Positions 27,893 through 36,332 of a stretch of 64,000 bases of DNA are shown here, piece by piece. A program made the position numbers and the translations under genes. The notes under the pieces were generated by a model. It saw nothing but the letters and a program-made list of their open reading frames with translations. It made no database searches and was not told the DNA's origin. The stretch is from positions 62,001-126,000 of the forward strand of contig CANROC010000001.1 in assembly GCA_947632175.1 (NCBI GenBank). The letters run 5' to 3'. Numbering within the stretch: position 1 is the first letter of the stretch; the number at the start of each line of letters is the position of its first letter. The stretch is from an uncultured Oscillospiraceae bacterium (GTDB lineage: Bacteria > Bacillota > Clostridia > Oscillospirales > Oscillospiraceae).

Positions 27893-28338
27893 TTGGGTAT
27901 TTCTTCTCTCACGAAGGAGCCGAGGATGCCGTTTACGAAGCTCACCGTCTCCGGCTCGTCGTATTTCTTGGCGATCTCCACGGCCTCGTTGATGGCCGCG
28001 CCGTTGGGGATCTCCGGCATGTACAGGATCTCGTACATGGCGGTCTTCACCACCGCCACGGCGGTGCGGGAGATGCGCCCGAAGGCCCAGCCCCGGGCGT
28101 ACTTCTCGATGTACCCGTCCAGCTCCGCCGAGTGCTCCCCCACGCCCCGGACCAGCCGCTCGATGTACTGCCGGTGGTTCTCCTGGGGGCGGGATTCGTA
28201 GAGCTTATCCTCCGGGGCCAGGGACTCATAGTAGTCCCCCTCGAAAAAGTGCTCCAGCACCTCCCCGGCGTCGCACTCACGGCTGGATATCTCAAAGCAC
28301 AGCCTCACCGCGATCTCTCTGGCTTCCGATCTGTTCAT
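27889..28338 (-). CDS. nusB: Transcription antitermination factor NusB
   Basis: 149 residues, the all-helical NusB fold: RSEAREIAVRLCFEIS at the start, LVRGVGEHSAELDGYIEKY in the middle, and RISRTAVAVVKTAMYEILYM plus PNGAAINEAVEIAKKYDEPETVSFVNGIL at the end. It pairs with NusE/S10 for rRNA antitermination. It is the first gene after asp23 in a coupled operon. Confidence 0.95.
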   Translation of the reverse strand: MNRSEAREIAVRLCFEISSRECDAGEVLEHFFEGDYYESLAPEDKLYESRPQENHRQYIERLVRGVGEHSAELDGYIEKYARGWAFGRISRTAVAVVKTAMYEILYMPEIPNGAAINEAVEIAKKYDEPETVSFVNGILGSFVREEIPK

Positions 28339-28369
28339 GGCTTCACCATTCCTCTCTCAGGGGGAAATG

Positions 28370-28732
28370 TCATTTTTTCAGATTGACGCCGATGACGTGG
28401 ACGTTGACCTCCCGGACGGTGAAGCCCGTGGCGGACTCCACGGCGGAGGCCACGGCCTCCTGGACCTTCCGGCCTACCTTGTTCACGGACACGCCCAGCT
28501 TCACGGTGAGCCAGACGTCCAGCTTCAGCTTCTCGCCCTCCACCGTGAGCTTCACGCCCTTGGCCAGGTTCTTCTTCCCCAAAAGCTCGCCCAGGTCGAG
28601 CCCGGCGGACAGCGCCGCCACGCCCTCCGTCTCCAGCGCCGCCGAAGCGGCGATGACGGCGATGACCTCCTCCGAGATGTTGACGCTCCCCTTTTCGTCG
28701 GGGTGGGTGATGTAATCCCTGTTTTCGCCCAT
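28370..28732 (-). CDS. Asp23/Gls24 family envelope stress protein
   Basis: 120 residues matching Asp23/Gls24: GSVNISEEVIAVIAASAALETEGVAAL at the N-terminus and VQEAVASAVESATGFTVREVNVHVIGV at the end. The family includes membrane-associated alkaline-shock or cell-envelope proteins. ATG at 28732 follows CGGAGGCTGAA; a longer frame to 28777 contains no better site. It is encoded just upstream of nusB, the usual clostridial order after spoIIIAH, but here a repeat array separates it from the spoIIIA operon. Confidence 0.9.
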   Translation of the reverse strand: MGENRDYITHPDEKGSVNISEEVIAVIAASAALETEGVAALSAGLDLGELLGKKNLAKGVKLTVEGEKLKLDVWLTVKLGVSVNKVGRKVQEAVASAVESATGFTVREVNVHVIGVNLKK

Positions 28733-28783
28733 TTCAGCCTCCGATTCTCCGTGCCAACGGCACCTTTTTTTGCACATGGGACC

Positions 28784-28812
28784 ATTTTAGCACAGGTCGG
28801 GGAAAAAATAAA
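28784..28812 (-). promoter_or_regulatory. Possible promoter of the asp23-nusB operon
   Basis: TTTATT (28812-28807), 17-bp spacer, TAAAAT (28789-28784). The -35 element is weak. A short GTGCC/GGCAC hairpin lies in the leader. Confidence 0.45.
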
Positions 28813-28854
28813 GGAAAAGTTCTGGGTTTCGAAAAAAACTGAGGTCATGCCCCT

Positions 28855-30112
28855 CAGCCCCTCCCTCCGGGAGGGGGCTTTTAAAAGGTTTTGCGCCGCT
28901 TTGCGGCGCAATTTTTTAAAAGGCGGCGCATAGCGCCGCAACCTTATTCCCCCGACCCCTTTTTCGGAAAAAGGGGTGCCGCCGCGGCGGCGGGGTATTC
29001 GAGCCCGTGGGGCGTCGCTGGGGCTGCCGGTAATCGAGACTTACTGCGTGCGGGCCGCCAAGAGTGGCGGCCCCTACAGGGTGCGTTGTCGCAACGGTTC
29101 CGATAAAACGAATACGCCCAAATTATGCCGTAGGGGCCGCCACTCCTGGCGGCCCGCGTTGCAGGTTTCGGATTGCCCCCGATAAACGCCGTAGGGGTCG
29201 CCGTCCCCGGCGACCCGCGTTGCGATGATTTCCAATGTTGGTTGAATGGAATAACATTCCACATCCCCCGTAGGGGCGGACCCATGTGTCCGCCCGTGGC
29301 ACGGTGCGGGATGGGACGGTTTCGATAAAACGGTACATGTCAGTCAACGGAAGTATGGGCCGCCGTGGGCGGCGGCCCGTACGGCGTTGATTGGGACGTG
29401 TCAATTGTCGATGGGCGGGTCGCCGGGGACGGCGACCCCTACGGCGGTGTTCGGAACGGGTCAATAGACGCAACGCGGGCCGCCAAGAGTGGCGGCCCCT
29501 ACAAGGTACGTTGACAGACCGGTTCCGATAAATCGCGCCCGCCCCCCGTCTCGGAGCCCCCTCCTCGTAGGAGGGGGGCAGGGGGGCAGCGAGCGTTGGA
29601 TGACAGAGCGGTTCCGATAAAACGAATCCGCCCAAATTACGCCGTAGGGGCCGCCACTCCTGACGGCCCGCGTTGCGATGACCACCAATATTGGTTGAAT
29701 GGGATAACATTCCCTACTCCCCGTAGGGGCGGACCCATGTGTCCGCCCGTGGCTACGTTGCGGGACGGGAACGGATCCGATAAAACGGTACATGTCGGTC
29801 AACGAAAAAGGGCCGCTGTGGGCAGCGGCCCGTACGGCGTTGGTCGGGGACGGGTCGATAGACGCAACGCGGGCCGCCAAGAGTGGCGGCCCCTACAGGG
29901 CGCGTTGTCGGAACGGTTCCGGTAAATCGCACCGCCCTCGACGCGTTAGCCCCTCCTACGGAGGGGACAGCCGCGAAGCGGCAGGGGTGGTGACGCGGCG
30001 GCGGGGGCGGGCGGGTGGGGAATATAAAGAATGCGGCGCAAGCCGCAACCTTTTGCCCGCCGCCGCGCGGACCCTTACGGCGCTGCGCGCCACCTCCCCC
30101 GAGGGGGAGGTA
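28855..30112 (-). repeat. Mosaic hairpin array 5 (reverse polarity)
   Basis: Lies between spoIIIAH (3' end) and asp23 (5' end), in the opposite polarity to arrays 1-4. Reading left to right: a CCTCCCTCCGGGAGGG hairpin, reversed F, reversed T, A, reversed A, B, D, C, B, A, E, reversed A, D, C variant, A, then a CTCCTACGGAGG hairpin, GCGGC hairpins and a CCTCCCCC/GGGGGAGG hairpin. The C copy at about 29811 reads CCGCTG/CAGCGG, a matched change in both arms. Confidence 0.88.
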
Positions 30113-30114
30113 AA

Positions 30115-30220
30115 GGGCGGGTTCTAAACCCGCCCCTGTGAAAAATACTTATAAATACTAAAAAGTACTTGACAAATCACTGATTTTGTGGTATAATACG
30201 CTTAGTCGGGGAAAAACGGT
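30115..30220 (+). promoter_or_regulatory. Boundary hairpin plus consensus promoter aimed into spoIIIAH, copy 1
   Basis: Hairpin GGGCGGGTT-CTA-AACCCGCCC (30115-30135), an AT-rich tract, then TTGACA (30169-30174)-17-TATAAT (30192-30197) on the plus strand. Transcription would run into the 3' end of the spoIIIA operon in antisense. About 60 bases match the element at 57438-57500 closely. Confidence 0.75.
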
Positions 30221-30844
30221 TTATTTGATCTCCGATACTGTCAGCATGTTGGCGGGGAGGCCGGTTTCGGCGATGACGATGTCGGTGATCTTGGCCACGG
30301 CGGCCTGGTCGAGGCCGCCCTCGGCGGCGACGGTGACGCTGACGCGCTCGTCGGTGAGGTAGACCACGCAGTCGATGAAGCCCTTGGCTTTTATTTTGCT
30401 CTCGATCTCCGCCTCCTTCACCGCCCGGTCGGCAAGCTGGGTCATGGCTTTCAACGCCCCGTCCACCGTCTCCTGGCTGGCTCCGTCCGCGCCGGCCACG
30501 GCGGAGAGGGTGGCGGCGGCCTCGTCACGGGCCTCGCCGCGCTTTAGGCGCACGTCGGCGAAATACTCGGCCAGGAGCTGGGCGGCGCTGGCGGAAGCGT
30601 CGGCGTCGTCCTGCGTATCCTTCCCCGCCACGGTGTAGTAGAGCCCCGCGCCGCCCTCGTCCACCGTCCCCCCGGCGGGCTTGGTGGCGGCGGGACCTGT
30701 TTCGGCGGGGTCGGTGACCTTCTCCTTGTCCCCGGAGACGGACGCCTCCTCCACCTGCTTGTTGTACGACCAGTTGAGGTACACGGCGGCGCAGATGAAC
30801 AGCATGACGGTGAGGATCACCGCGTTTTTCTTGATGGATTTCAT
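30221..30844 (-). CDS. spoIIIAH: Stage III sporulation protein AH
   Basis: 207 residues: a short basic N-terminus, one membrane helix (about 8-25), an acidic and Thr/Pro-rich linker, and a C-terminal YscJ/FliF-like ring-building domain (about 150-207, GFIDCVVYLTDERVSVTVAA). It is the mother-cell half of the SpoIIQ-SpoIIIAH channel across the forespore septum. The start is ATG at 30844, behind GGAGGAGGCAACT. It is the last gene of the spoIIIA operon; sigma-E control is known for the family. Confidence 0.93.
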   Translation of the reverse strand: MKSIKKNAVILTVMLFICAAVYLNWSYNKQVEEASVSGDKEKVTDPAETGPAATKPAGGTVDEGGAGLYYTVAGKDTQDDADASASAAQLLAEYFADVRLKRGEARDEAAATLSAVAGADGASQETVDGALKAMTQLADRAVKEAEIESKIKAKGFIDCVVYLTDERVSVTVAAEGGLDQAAVAKITDIVIAETGLPANMLTVSEIK

Positions 30845-30860
30845 AGTTGCCTCCTCCATT

Positions 30861-31388
30861 TTAAGGGGTCGCCCCCATTTTCACGATCTTGATGGCGTCG
30901 CTTCCCAGGCCCGTGGCGGCCCGGACGGCCTCGGTGAGCTCCAGACGCACCTGGGCGCTCCCGGCCCCCTCGGCGCAGATGACGGCCCCCCGGTACGCCG
31001 GGTAGCGGTAGGAGATCTCCACCTCGCCGGTCTTGCCGCTGCCCTGGGAGACGGTGACGGTGTCCGTCTCCTCCTCCCAGCGCTCCCCGTCCCGGCTGAC
31101 GCCGGAATCCCGGGCCAGGACGCGCTCGCCGTCGTCGCCCAGGGTCAAGAGGACCTCCACACGGCCCGCGCCTTCGATCTTGGACAAAATAGCCTCCAGC
31201 CGCGCCTCCAGCGCCTCCGGGTCCTCCCGGAGGGCGGGCGTCTCCGGCTGTTCCTGCGCCGTCTCCTCGTTATGCCCCGTGGGGATGAGGAGGATGACGA
31301 GGCCGGCCAGGAGGATAAAGAGCACCGCCCGCCGGGCCTTCAACGCCTCCAGAAGCTTATTGAGCTTTTCCTTTACGCGCTTATCCAT
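30861..31388 (-). CDS. spoIIIAG: Stage III sporulation protein AG
   Basis: 175 residues with a membrane helix at about 21-37 (AVLFILLAGLVILLIP) and an extracytoplasmic ring domain (GAGRVEVLLTLGDDGERVLARD, then EISYRYPAYRGAVICAEGA). SpoIIIAG builds the large ring of the feeding-tube apparatus. ATG at 31388 overlaps the spoIIIAF stop codon; the frame continuing to 31535 is an artefact of the overlapping gene. Confidence 0.93.
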   Translation of the reverse strand: MDKRVKEKLNKLLEALKARRAVLFILLAGLVILLIPTGHNEETAQEQPETPALREDPEALEARLEAILSKIEGAGRVEVLLTLGDDGERVLARDSGVSRDGERWEEETDTVTVSQGSGKTGEVEISYRYPAYRGAVICAEGAGSAQVRLELTEAVRAATGLGSDAIKIVKMGATP

Positions 31389-31860
31389 CGGTCGTTCTCC
31401 AGGTCTGCCTCTCCGGGGGGATTCCCAGCTCCGAGGCGATGACGGCGGCCAGGGCGGCGTCGGGCTCCGCGCCAATCTGGCACGATTCCGGCACCCAGAA
31501 CCCCTCCCCGCTCCACGCGGCGGTGACGGACACATCCGTGAGCGTAAGGCCCAAACCCGCCGCTTTGTCCCATATATATGCTTCGCACTTGTCTTCTATG
31601 ATCGATCTTGTCTGATTCCTCCCCTCCTCCTGGGCGCGGCGGGCGAAGTCCCGCGCCTCCTGGGTAAAGCCCTCCAGGTCGCCCAGGGGGTCCTCGGCGG
31701 AGGGCAGGCGCGCCCCCATCAGCGCCCCCAGGAGGGCAAAGCCGCACACCGCGGCAATGACCTTCTTCCCCATCCCCTCCGGCGCCAGCGCCCGGACGAG
31801 GGCGCAGACCAGGGACGTGCCCACAATGGCCAAAAGCCAGGACCGCAAGGCGGAAAGCAT
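31381..31860 (-). CDS. spoIIIAF: Stage III sporulation protein AF
   Basis: 159 residues with two N-terminal membrane helices (about 5-25 and 33-52) and a soluble ring-building domain containing KAAGLGLTLTDVSVTAAW. It is part of the SpoIIIA complex in the mother-cell membrane. AAAGGAGGG precedes the ATG. Confidence 0.9.
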   Translation of the reverse strand: MLSALRSWLLAIVGTSLVCALVRALAPEGMGKKVIAAVCGFALLGALMGARLPSAEDPLGDLEGFTQEARDFARRAQEEGRNQTRSIIEDKCEAYIWDKAAGLGLTLTDVSVTAAWSGEGFWVPESCQIGAEPDAALAAVIASELGIPPERQTWRTTDG

Positions 31861-31873
31861 TTAGACCCTCCTT

Positions 31874-32962
31874 TCATAAACCGTTCAGCTTGGCCCCGGA
31901 GATGATGGAGACGAGCAGGATCACCGCCTCGGTGCCCGCCAGGGCCAGGGCCATGGCATAAGCGCCGGAGACCGTCTCGATGAGGCCGGTGAGCTTCCTG
32001 TCCGCCACGGTGGAGGCCAGGGCCGCCGCGATCTTAAAGAGCACCGACCCCGCCGCCAGCCGCAAAAAGGGCAGGGCGCAGATGGACAGCACCGCCGCCA
32101 CTCCGAAGGCCCCGGCGGCGGCGCGGATGACGCCCAGGCCCGAGGCCACGGCGTCCGAGGCCTCGGACACCATCCCCCCCACCACCGGCAGGAGGGTGGT
32201 AATGGCGGTCTTGGTGAGCTTCACCGCCGCCGCGTCCGCCGAGGAGGCGATGAGCCCCGTGGCGGTGAGATAGACGGTGAAGGCCAGCACAAGGCCGGTG
32301 AGGGCGTACTTCACGGCGCTCTTCAGAAGCTTGGCCGGCCCCGCCAGCCCCCCGAAGGCCGCCTCCCCCGCCCCGGCGGCGAGGTAGAGATAGATCATGG
32401 GCAGGACCAGCTTCTCCCCCACCGCCATGAGGATATCGAGGAAGAGCATGGACGCGGCGTACTTGGCCGCGCCGGCCATGGCCGCCCCCGACGCCGCCGC
32501 GGCGGAGGCCAGCACCGGGAGCATCACCGTGGAGAAGTCGTGTAAGTCATGCACGCACTGGGCCGCCTCGCCGATGAGGGTCCGCACGCCCCCTACGGAG
32601 GCCGAGAGGATCACGAAGACGCCCACCAGGTTCACGTAGTCGATGCCCTCGGTGCTCTTCCCCGCCAGAGGCGCGGCCACGGAACAGATCGCCGCGGCGG
32701 CCAGCACCGCCACCGCGCCCCCCAGCGCCCCCCGGAAGACCTCCCGGAGGTTGTCCCGGACGGTGTCCAGGACCCGGCCTAAAGCCGCGCCCACGTCCAG
32801 GGACTCGTCCACGCTCTGCCCGTCCAGGACCTCCCGGGCCCCGTCGGGCAGGCCGTCCTCCAACGCCTCCAGGCCGAGGAAGCCGTTGTCCGCCGCCAGG
32901 GCATGTCCCGCCAGCAGGAGGGCCAGCGCGGCGATGAGAAGTATCCGCGCCGCCGCCCTCAT
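31874..32962 (-). CDS. spoIIIAE: Stage III sporulation protein AE
   Basis: 362 residues: signal-like N-terminus (MRAAARILLIAALALLL), then a long polytopic membrane region with about seven hydrophobic segments. It is the large integral membrane component of the SpoIIIA channel. The start ATGA overlaps the spoIIIAD stop. Gly/Ala-rich helices and the SVDESLDVGAALGRVLDTVRDNL segment fit the family. Confidence 0.92.
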   Translation of the reverse strand: MRAAARILLIAALALLLAGHALAADNGFLGLEALEDGLPDGAREVLDGQSVDESLDVGAALGRVLDTVRDNLREVFRGALGGAVAVLAAAAICSVAAPLAGKSTEGIDYVNLVGVFVILSASVGGVRTLIGEAAQCVHDLHDFSTVMLPVLASAAAASGAAMAGAAKYAASMLFLDILMAVGEKLVLPMIYLYLAAGAGEAAFGGLAGPAKLLKSAVKYALTGLVLAFTVYLTATGLIASSADAAAVKLTKTAITTLLPVVGGMVSEASDAVASGLGVIRAAAGAFGVAAVLSICALPFLRLAAGSVLFKIAAALASTVADRKLTGLIETVSGAYAMALALAGTEAVILLVSIISGAKLNGL

Positions 32963-33345
32963 AGAAGCTCCCTCACCGTCTCAAAGACGCCGCGCATCAC
33001 GGGAAGCGCCGCCCAGAGGGCCGCCGCCGCGCCGGCAAGCTCGGCGGCCGAGGCCGCCGCGCCCATGCCGGAGTCCCGGCAGAGGTCCGCCGTCAGCCTG
33101 GAGGCCACGGCCAGGCCCAGGGCCTTGACGAGGGCCGTCAGGGCCGTCTCGGACACGCCGGCGGCGCCGGCCACCTCCTCCACGAAGGCCAGCACCTCCC
33201 CGGCGGCGCCCAGGGCCGAGCCCAGCACCACCAGCGCCGCCGCCAGGGCGATGAGCAGGGCCATGGCCGGGGAGTCGCGCTTCAAAACCCCCGCGAACAG
33301 CGCCGCCGGCACGCAGACCGCGGCGATCTTCATGAGGACCCCCAT
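32959..33345 (-). CDS. spoIIIAD: Stage III sporulation protein AD
   Basis: 128 residues, almost wholly hydrophobic: about four membrane helices with DLCRDSGMGAAASAAELAG, the conserved SpoIIIAD loop. ATG at 33345 gives MGVLMKIAAV, aligning with the usual MDIxQI start, though the ribosome site is weak; translation is probably coupled to spoIIIAC, whose stop codon is one base upstream. Confidence 0.92.
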   Translation of the reverse strand: MGVLMKIAAVCVPAALFAGVLKRDSPAMALLIALAAALVVLGSALGAAGEVLAFVEEVAGAAGVSETALTALVKALGLAVASRLTADLCRDSGMGAAASAAELAGAAAALWAALPVMRGVFETVRELL

Positions 33346-33346
33346 A

Positions 33347-33541
33347 TCAAAGCCCGAAGAGGGACTTGATGAGGTCGAAAAGTCCCGATATCTCCCGCAC
33401 CAGCACCAGCAGGACCACCACAAGCCCCGCGATGGTGGTCATCAGCGCCTGCTCGTCCCGCCCCGACCGGCCCAGGAGGAGGTTTAGCACCGCCACCAGG
33501 ATCCCCACGGCGGCGATTTTGAAAATAAGGTCAACGTTCAT
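33347..33541 (-). CDS. spoIIIAC: Stage III sporulation protein AC
   Basis: 64 residues with two membrane helices, starting MNVDLIFKIAAVGILVAVLN and containing the RSGRDEQALMTT loop typical of SpoIIIAC. GAGGG provides the ribosome site. A longer in-frame reading to 33943 comes from the overlapping spoIIIAB region and is not real. Confidence 0.93.
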   Translation of the reverse strand: MNVDLIFKIAAVGILVAVLNLLLGRSGRDEQALMTTIAGLVVVLLVLVREISGLFDLIKSLFGL

Positions 33542-33564
33542 TTGTTTACCCTCACAGGCCTTCC

Positions 33565-34083
33565 TTAGAGTAAAATCACCGCCGCGAAGAGGCCGGAGAC
33601 GAGGCCGAAGGCGGCGTGGAGCTTGCCGTCCCGGGCCGACTCCTCCTCGGCGCGCTTCAAAAAGACCTCCAGCCGCCGGCGCACACGGCCGATGGCCTCG
33701 GCCTGCTCCCTCACGTCGTAGCGGCCCAGACACAGGCCCAGCTCCGAAAGGCACTGGACCTCCTCCGGCCGCAGGCGCAGCTCCCGGGACTCCCCCACCG
33801 CGCCGTGCCAGATGGCGTAAAAGGAGCACCGGCCTATGGCGCTCATGCGCCCGGCGGCCCGGCGGTAAAAACCCCGGACCGCCTCCGGCGCGGACCTCGA
33901 GAGCATGTCCAGCACGTCGGCCATGGGCGTCAGGCGGGAACAAATTTCGTTCTCCATAAGCTCCAAAGAGACGATGAGCCCCTCCAGCGCCGCCGCCCGC
34001 CGCCGGAGATTAAGCGCCCCCAGCGCCCCCATGGTCCCGGCGGCGGTCACCACCAGCGCCGCCCCCAAAAGGCGTATCACCAT
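33565..34083 (-). CDS. spoIIIAB: Stage III sporulation protein AB
   Basis: 172 residues. N-terminal membrane helix (about 2-24), then a helical GspF/PilC-like domain (AALEGLIVSLELMENEICSR, LGRYDVREQAEAI), and a C-terminal hydrophobic tail (HAAFGLVSGLFAAVILL). It resembles an inner-membrane platform of secretion systems, fitting the SpoIIIA channel. The start overlaps the spoIIIAA stop. Confidence 0.92.
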   Translation of the reverse strand: MVIRLLGAALVVTAAGTMGALGALNLRRRAAALEGLIVSLELMENEICSRLTPMADVLDMLSRSAPEAVRGFYRRAAGRMSAIGRCSFYAIWHGAVGESRELRLRPEEVQCLSELGLCLGRYDVREQAEAIGRVRRRLEVFLKRAEEESARDGKLHAAFGLVSGLFAAVILL

Positions 34084-34985
34084 GTCCGTTCCCCCTTTGT
34101 AAGTTCATAGTCCCGCCGGCCCCGGGCCTCGCGGATGACGATGAGGTTTTCAAAATGCCCGAGAATGTCCCGGTAGAGCGGGCGGCTCTTGAGGTCGGAT
34201 ACCGTGGCGGCGTGGGCGGTGGCCATAAGCTCCACGCCGCAATTGGCGGCGTATTCGATGGCCCGGACGTCCTCGGCGGCGGTGATCTCGTCCAGGGCGA
34301 TGACCTGAGGGTTCATGGTCCGCAGGAGCATCATCACCGCCTCCGCCTTGGGGCAGGCGTCCAGCACGTCCGTCCGGGGCCCCACGTCCAGCTCCGGCGC
34401 GCCGGCCCGCAGGGCGGCGATCTCCCCTCGCTCGTCGCACAGCCCCACCCGGACCCCCGGGCCCGCGGCGCTCCCGCCGGAGATCCTTCGCACCAGCTCC
34501 CGCAACAGCGTGGTCTTGCCCCCGCCGGGCGGGGAGACGATGAGGGTGGACCGGGGGATCCCCGCCCGGTAGAGGGCGGGCAGGAGCCCGTCGGCGATGC
34601 CCCGGACCTCCCGGGCGATGCGGATGCAGGCGGAGGACAGATGGGAAAAGCCGGAGATTTCGCCGTCGGCCAGGATGACCGACCCGCACAGCCCCACCCG
34701 GACCCCGCCCCGGCAGGGGATGAACCCGCGCCGCACCGTCTCCCGGGCGGCGTGGGCCGACGCGCCGGTGGCGATCTCCACCAGCAGCCGCAGGTCCTCC
34801 CCGGTCACCCGGTCCCCGCCCAGCGGCACCTCCCCCTCCGGCAGCACCGCCGCCACACACGAACCCGCCCGGACCCGCAGCTCCGTCGCCGACCGCTTGT
34901 CCGCCGCCGGCAGGCGCAGCGCCCGCTCCCGCAGTCTCCCCGGCAGCAGCCCCGCCGCCGCCTCAAACCTCTCCGCCTCGTCCAC
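34077..34985 (-). CDS. spoIIIAA: Stage III sporulation protein AA, ATPase
   Basis: 302 residues from GTG at 34985, placed after GGGAGGGGTCGGC, giving a length close to known SpoIIIAA proteins. It is a secretion-type ATPase: Walker A SPPGGGKTTLLRELV (about 161-175), Walker B VIALDEI (about 240), and ATAHAATVSDLKSRP after it. It powers assembly or transport of the SpoIIIA complex in the mother cell. The open frame continues to 35732 through repeat DNA, so automatic annotation could wrongly extend the protein to about 550 residues. Confidence 0.94.
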   Translation of the reverse strand: MDEAERFEAAAGLLPGRLRERALRLPAADKRSATELRVRAGSCVAAVLPEGEVPLGGDRVTGEDLRLLVEIATGASAHAARETVRRGFIPCRGGVRVGLCGSVILADGEISGFSHLSSACIRIAREVRGIADGLLPALYRAGIPRSTLIVSPPGGGKTTLLRELVRRISGGSAAGPGVRVGLCDERGEIAALRAGAPELDVGPRTDVLDACPKAEAVMMLLRTMNPQVIALDEITAAEDVRAIEYAANCGVELMATAHAATVSDLKSRPLYRDILGHFENLIVIREARGRRDYELTKGERTW

Positions 34986-35060
34986 GCCGACCCCTCCCGC
35001 TTTTGTTGACTGGTCCACTCTATGCGGGGTTGTCCGGGGGTAGAACGGGGAAGGGAGAAT

Positions 35061-35084
35061 AAAAAAACGCCCCCGAAGGGGGCG
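35061..35084 (-). terminator. Terminator upstream of spoIIIAA
   Basis: CGCCCCC and GGGGGCG, 4-nt loop, T7 tract in the minus direction. It stops leftward transcripts before the spoIIIA operon, so that operon must start within the 75 bp before GTG 34985. A CATAGAGT sequence there is a weak sigma-E -10 candidate. Confidence 0.8.
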
Positions 35085-35086
35085 GG

Positions 35087-36290
35087 AGACGGGCGGGTTT
35101 AGAACCCCGCCCCTACAGTTTTGAATTGTGTTCAATCTACGACGTAGTGGCCGCCGTCCAGGTTGGCCCCCATTGCAAGGTTCGGATTGCCCCCGATAAA
35201 CGCCGTAGGGGCCGCCGTCCCCGGCGACCCGCGTTGCGATGATTTCCGGCGTTGGTTGAAATGGGATAACTTTCCCTATTCCCCGTAGGGGCGGACCCAT
35301 GTGTCCGCCCGTGGTACGTTCCATGATGGGGACGGTCCCGATTAAACGGTACGAGCCGGTTGTCGGGGGCATGGGCCGCTGTGGGCAGCGGCCCGTACGG
35401 CGGTGGTCGGGACGTGTCAATTGTCGATGGGCGGGTCGCCGGGGACGGCGACCCCTACGGCGGTGATTGGGACGGGTCAATAGACGAAAGGCGGGCCGCC
35501 AGGAGTGGCGGCCCCTACATGGTGTGTTGTCGGAACGGTTCCAATAATTCGCGCCCGTCTCCGTCCCAGGGCCCCCTCCTCGTAGGAGGGGGGCAGGGGG
35601 GGCAGCGAGCGTGGGATGACAGAGCGGTTCCGATAAAACGAATCCGCCCCAATTACGCCGTAGGGGCCGCCACTCTTGGCGGCCCGCGTTGCGATGATTT
35701 CCGGCGTTGGTTGAAATGGGATTACATTTCATATTTCCCGTAGGGGCGGACCCATGTGTCCGCCCGTGCGCGGTTGCGGGACGGGGGCGGTTTCGATAAA
35801 ACGGAAAATGGCCGTTATCGGAAGGTGTGGGCCGCCGTGGGCGGCGGCCCGTACGGCGTTGATTTTGGGGCGAGTCAATAGACGAGGGGCGGGTCGCCGG
35901 GGACGGCGACCCCTACGGCGGTGGTCGGTGCGGGTCAATAGACGAAAGGCGGGCCGCCAGGAGTGGCGGCCCCTACATGGTGTGTTGTCGGAACGGTTCC
36001 AATAATTCGCGCCCGTCTCCGTCCCAGGGCCCCCTCCTCGTAGGAGGGGGGCAGGGGGGCAGCGAGCGTTGGATGACAGAGCGGTTTCGGCAAATCAAAA
36101 CAGCTCTATTTACACCGTAGGGGCCGCCGTGGGCGGCGGCCCGTACGGCGGTGGTCGGGACGTGTCAATTGTCGATAGGCGGGTCGCCGAGGACGGCGAC
36201 CCCTACGGCGGATATCGCAAACTGACATAATAGACGCCCCCACCCTGCCCATCGCTGCGCTCGGGCACCCCTCCCGGAGGGAGGGGCTTT
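35087..36290 (-). repeat. Mosaic hairpin array 6 (reverse polarity)
   Basis: Lies between spoIIIAA (5' side) and ribU (3' side). It starts with boundary hairpin I (GGCGGGTT/AACCCCGCC, 35091-35113), then B hybrid, D, C variant (CCGCTG/CAGCGG, about 35370), B, A, E, reversed A, D, C, B, A, E, a hybrid of the A flank and C core (about 36118), B, and a CCTCCCGGAGGGAGG hairpin. The segment at about 35485-35610 is repeated almost exactly at 35940-36070. No gene is supported. Confidence 0.88.
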
Positions 36291-36332
36291 GGAGCGGCGG
36301 ACAGCGTAGGCCTTTTGTTCCGCCAGCCCGGG

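Noticed and set aside
33347-33943. 198-codon version of spoIIIAC
   Set aside because: The real protein is the last 64 residues; the upstream part overlaps spoIIIAB out of frame.
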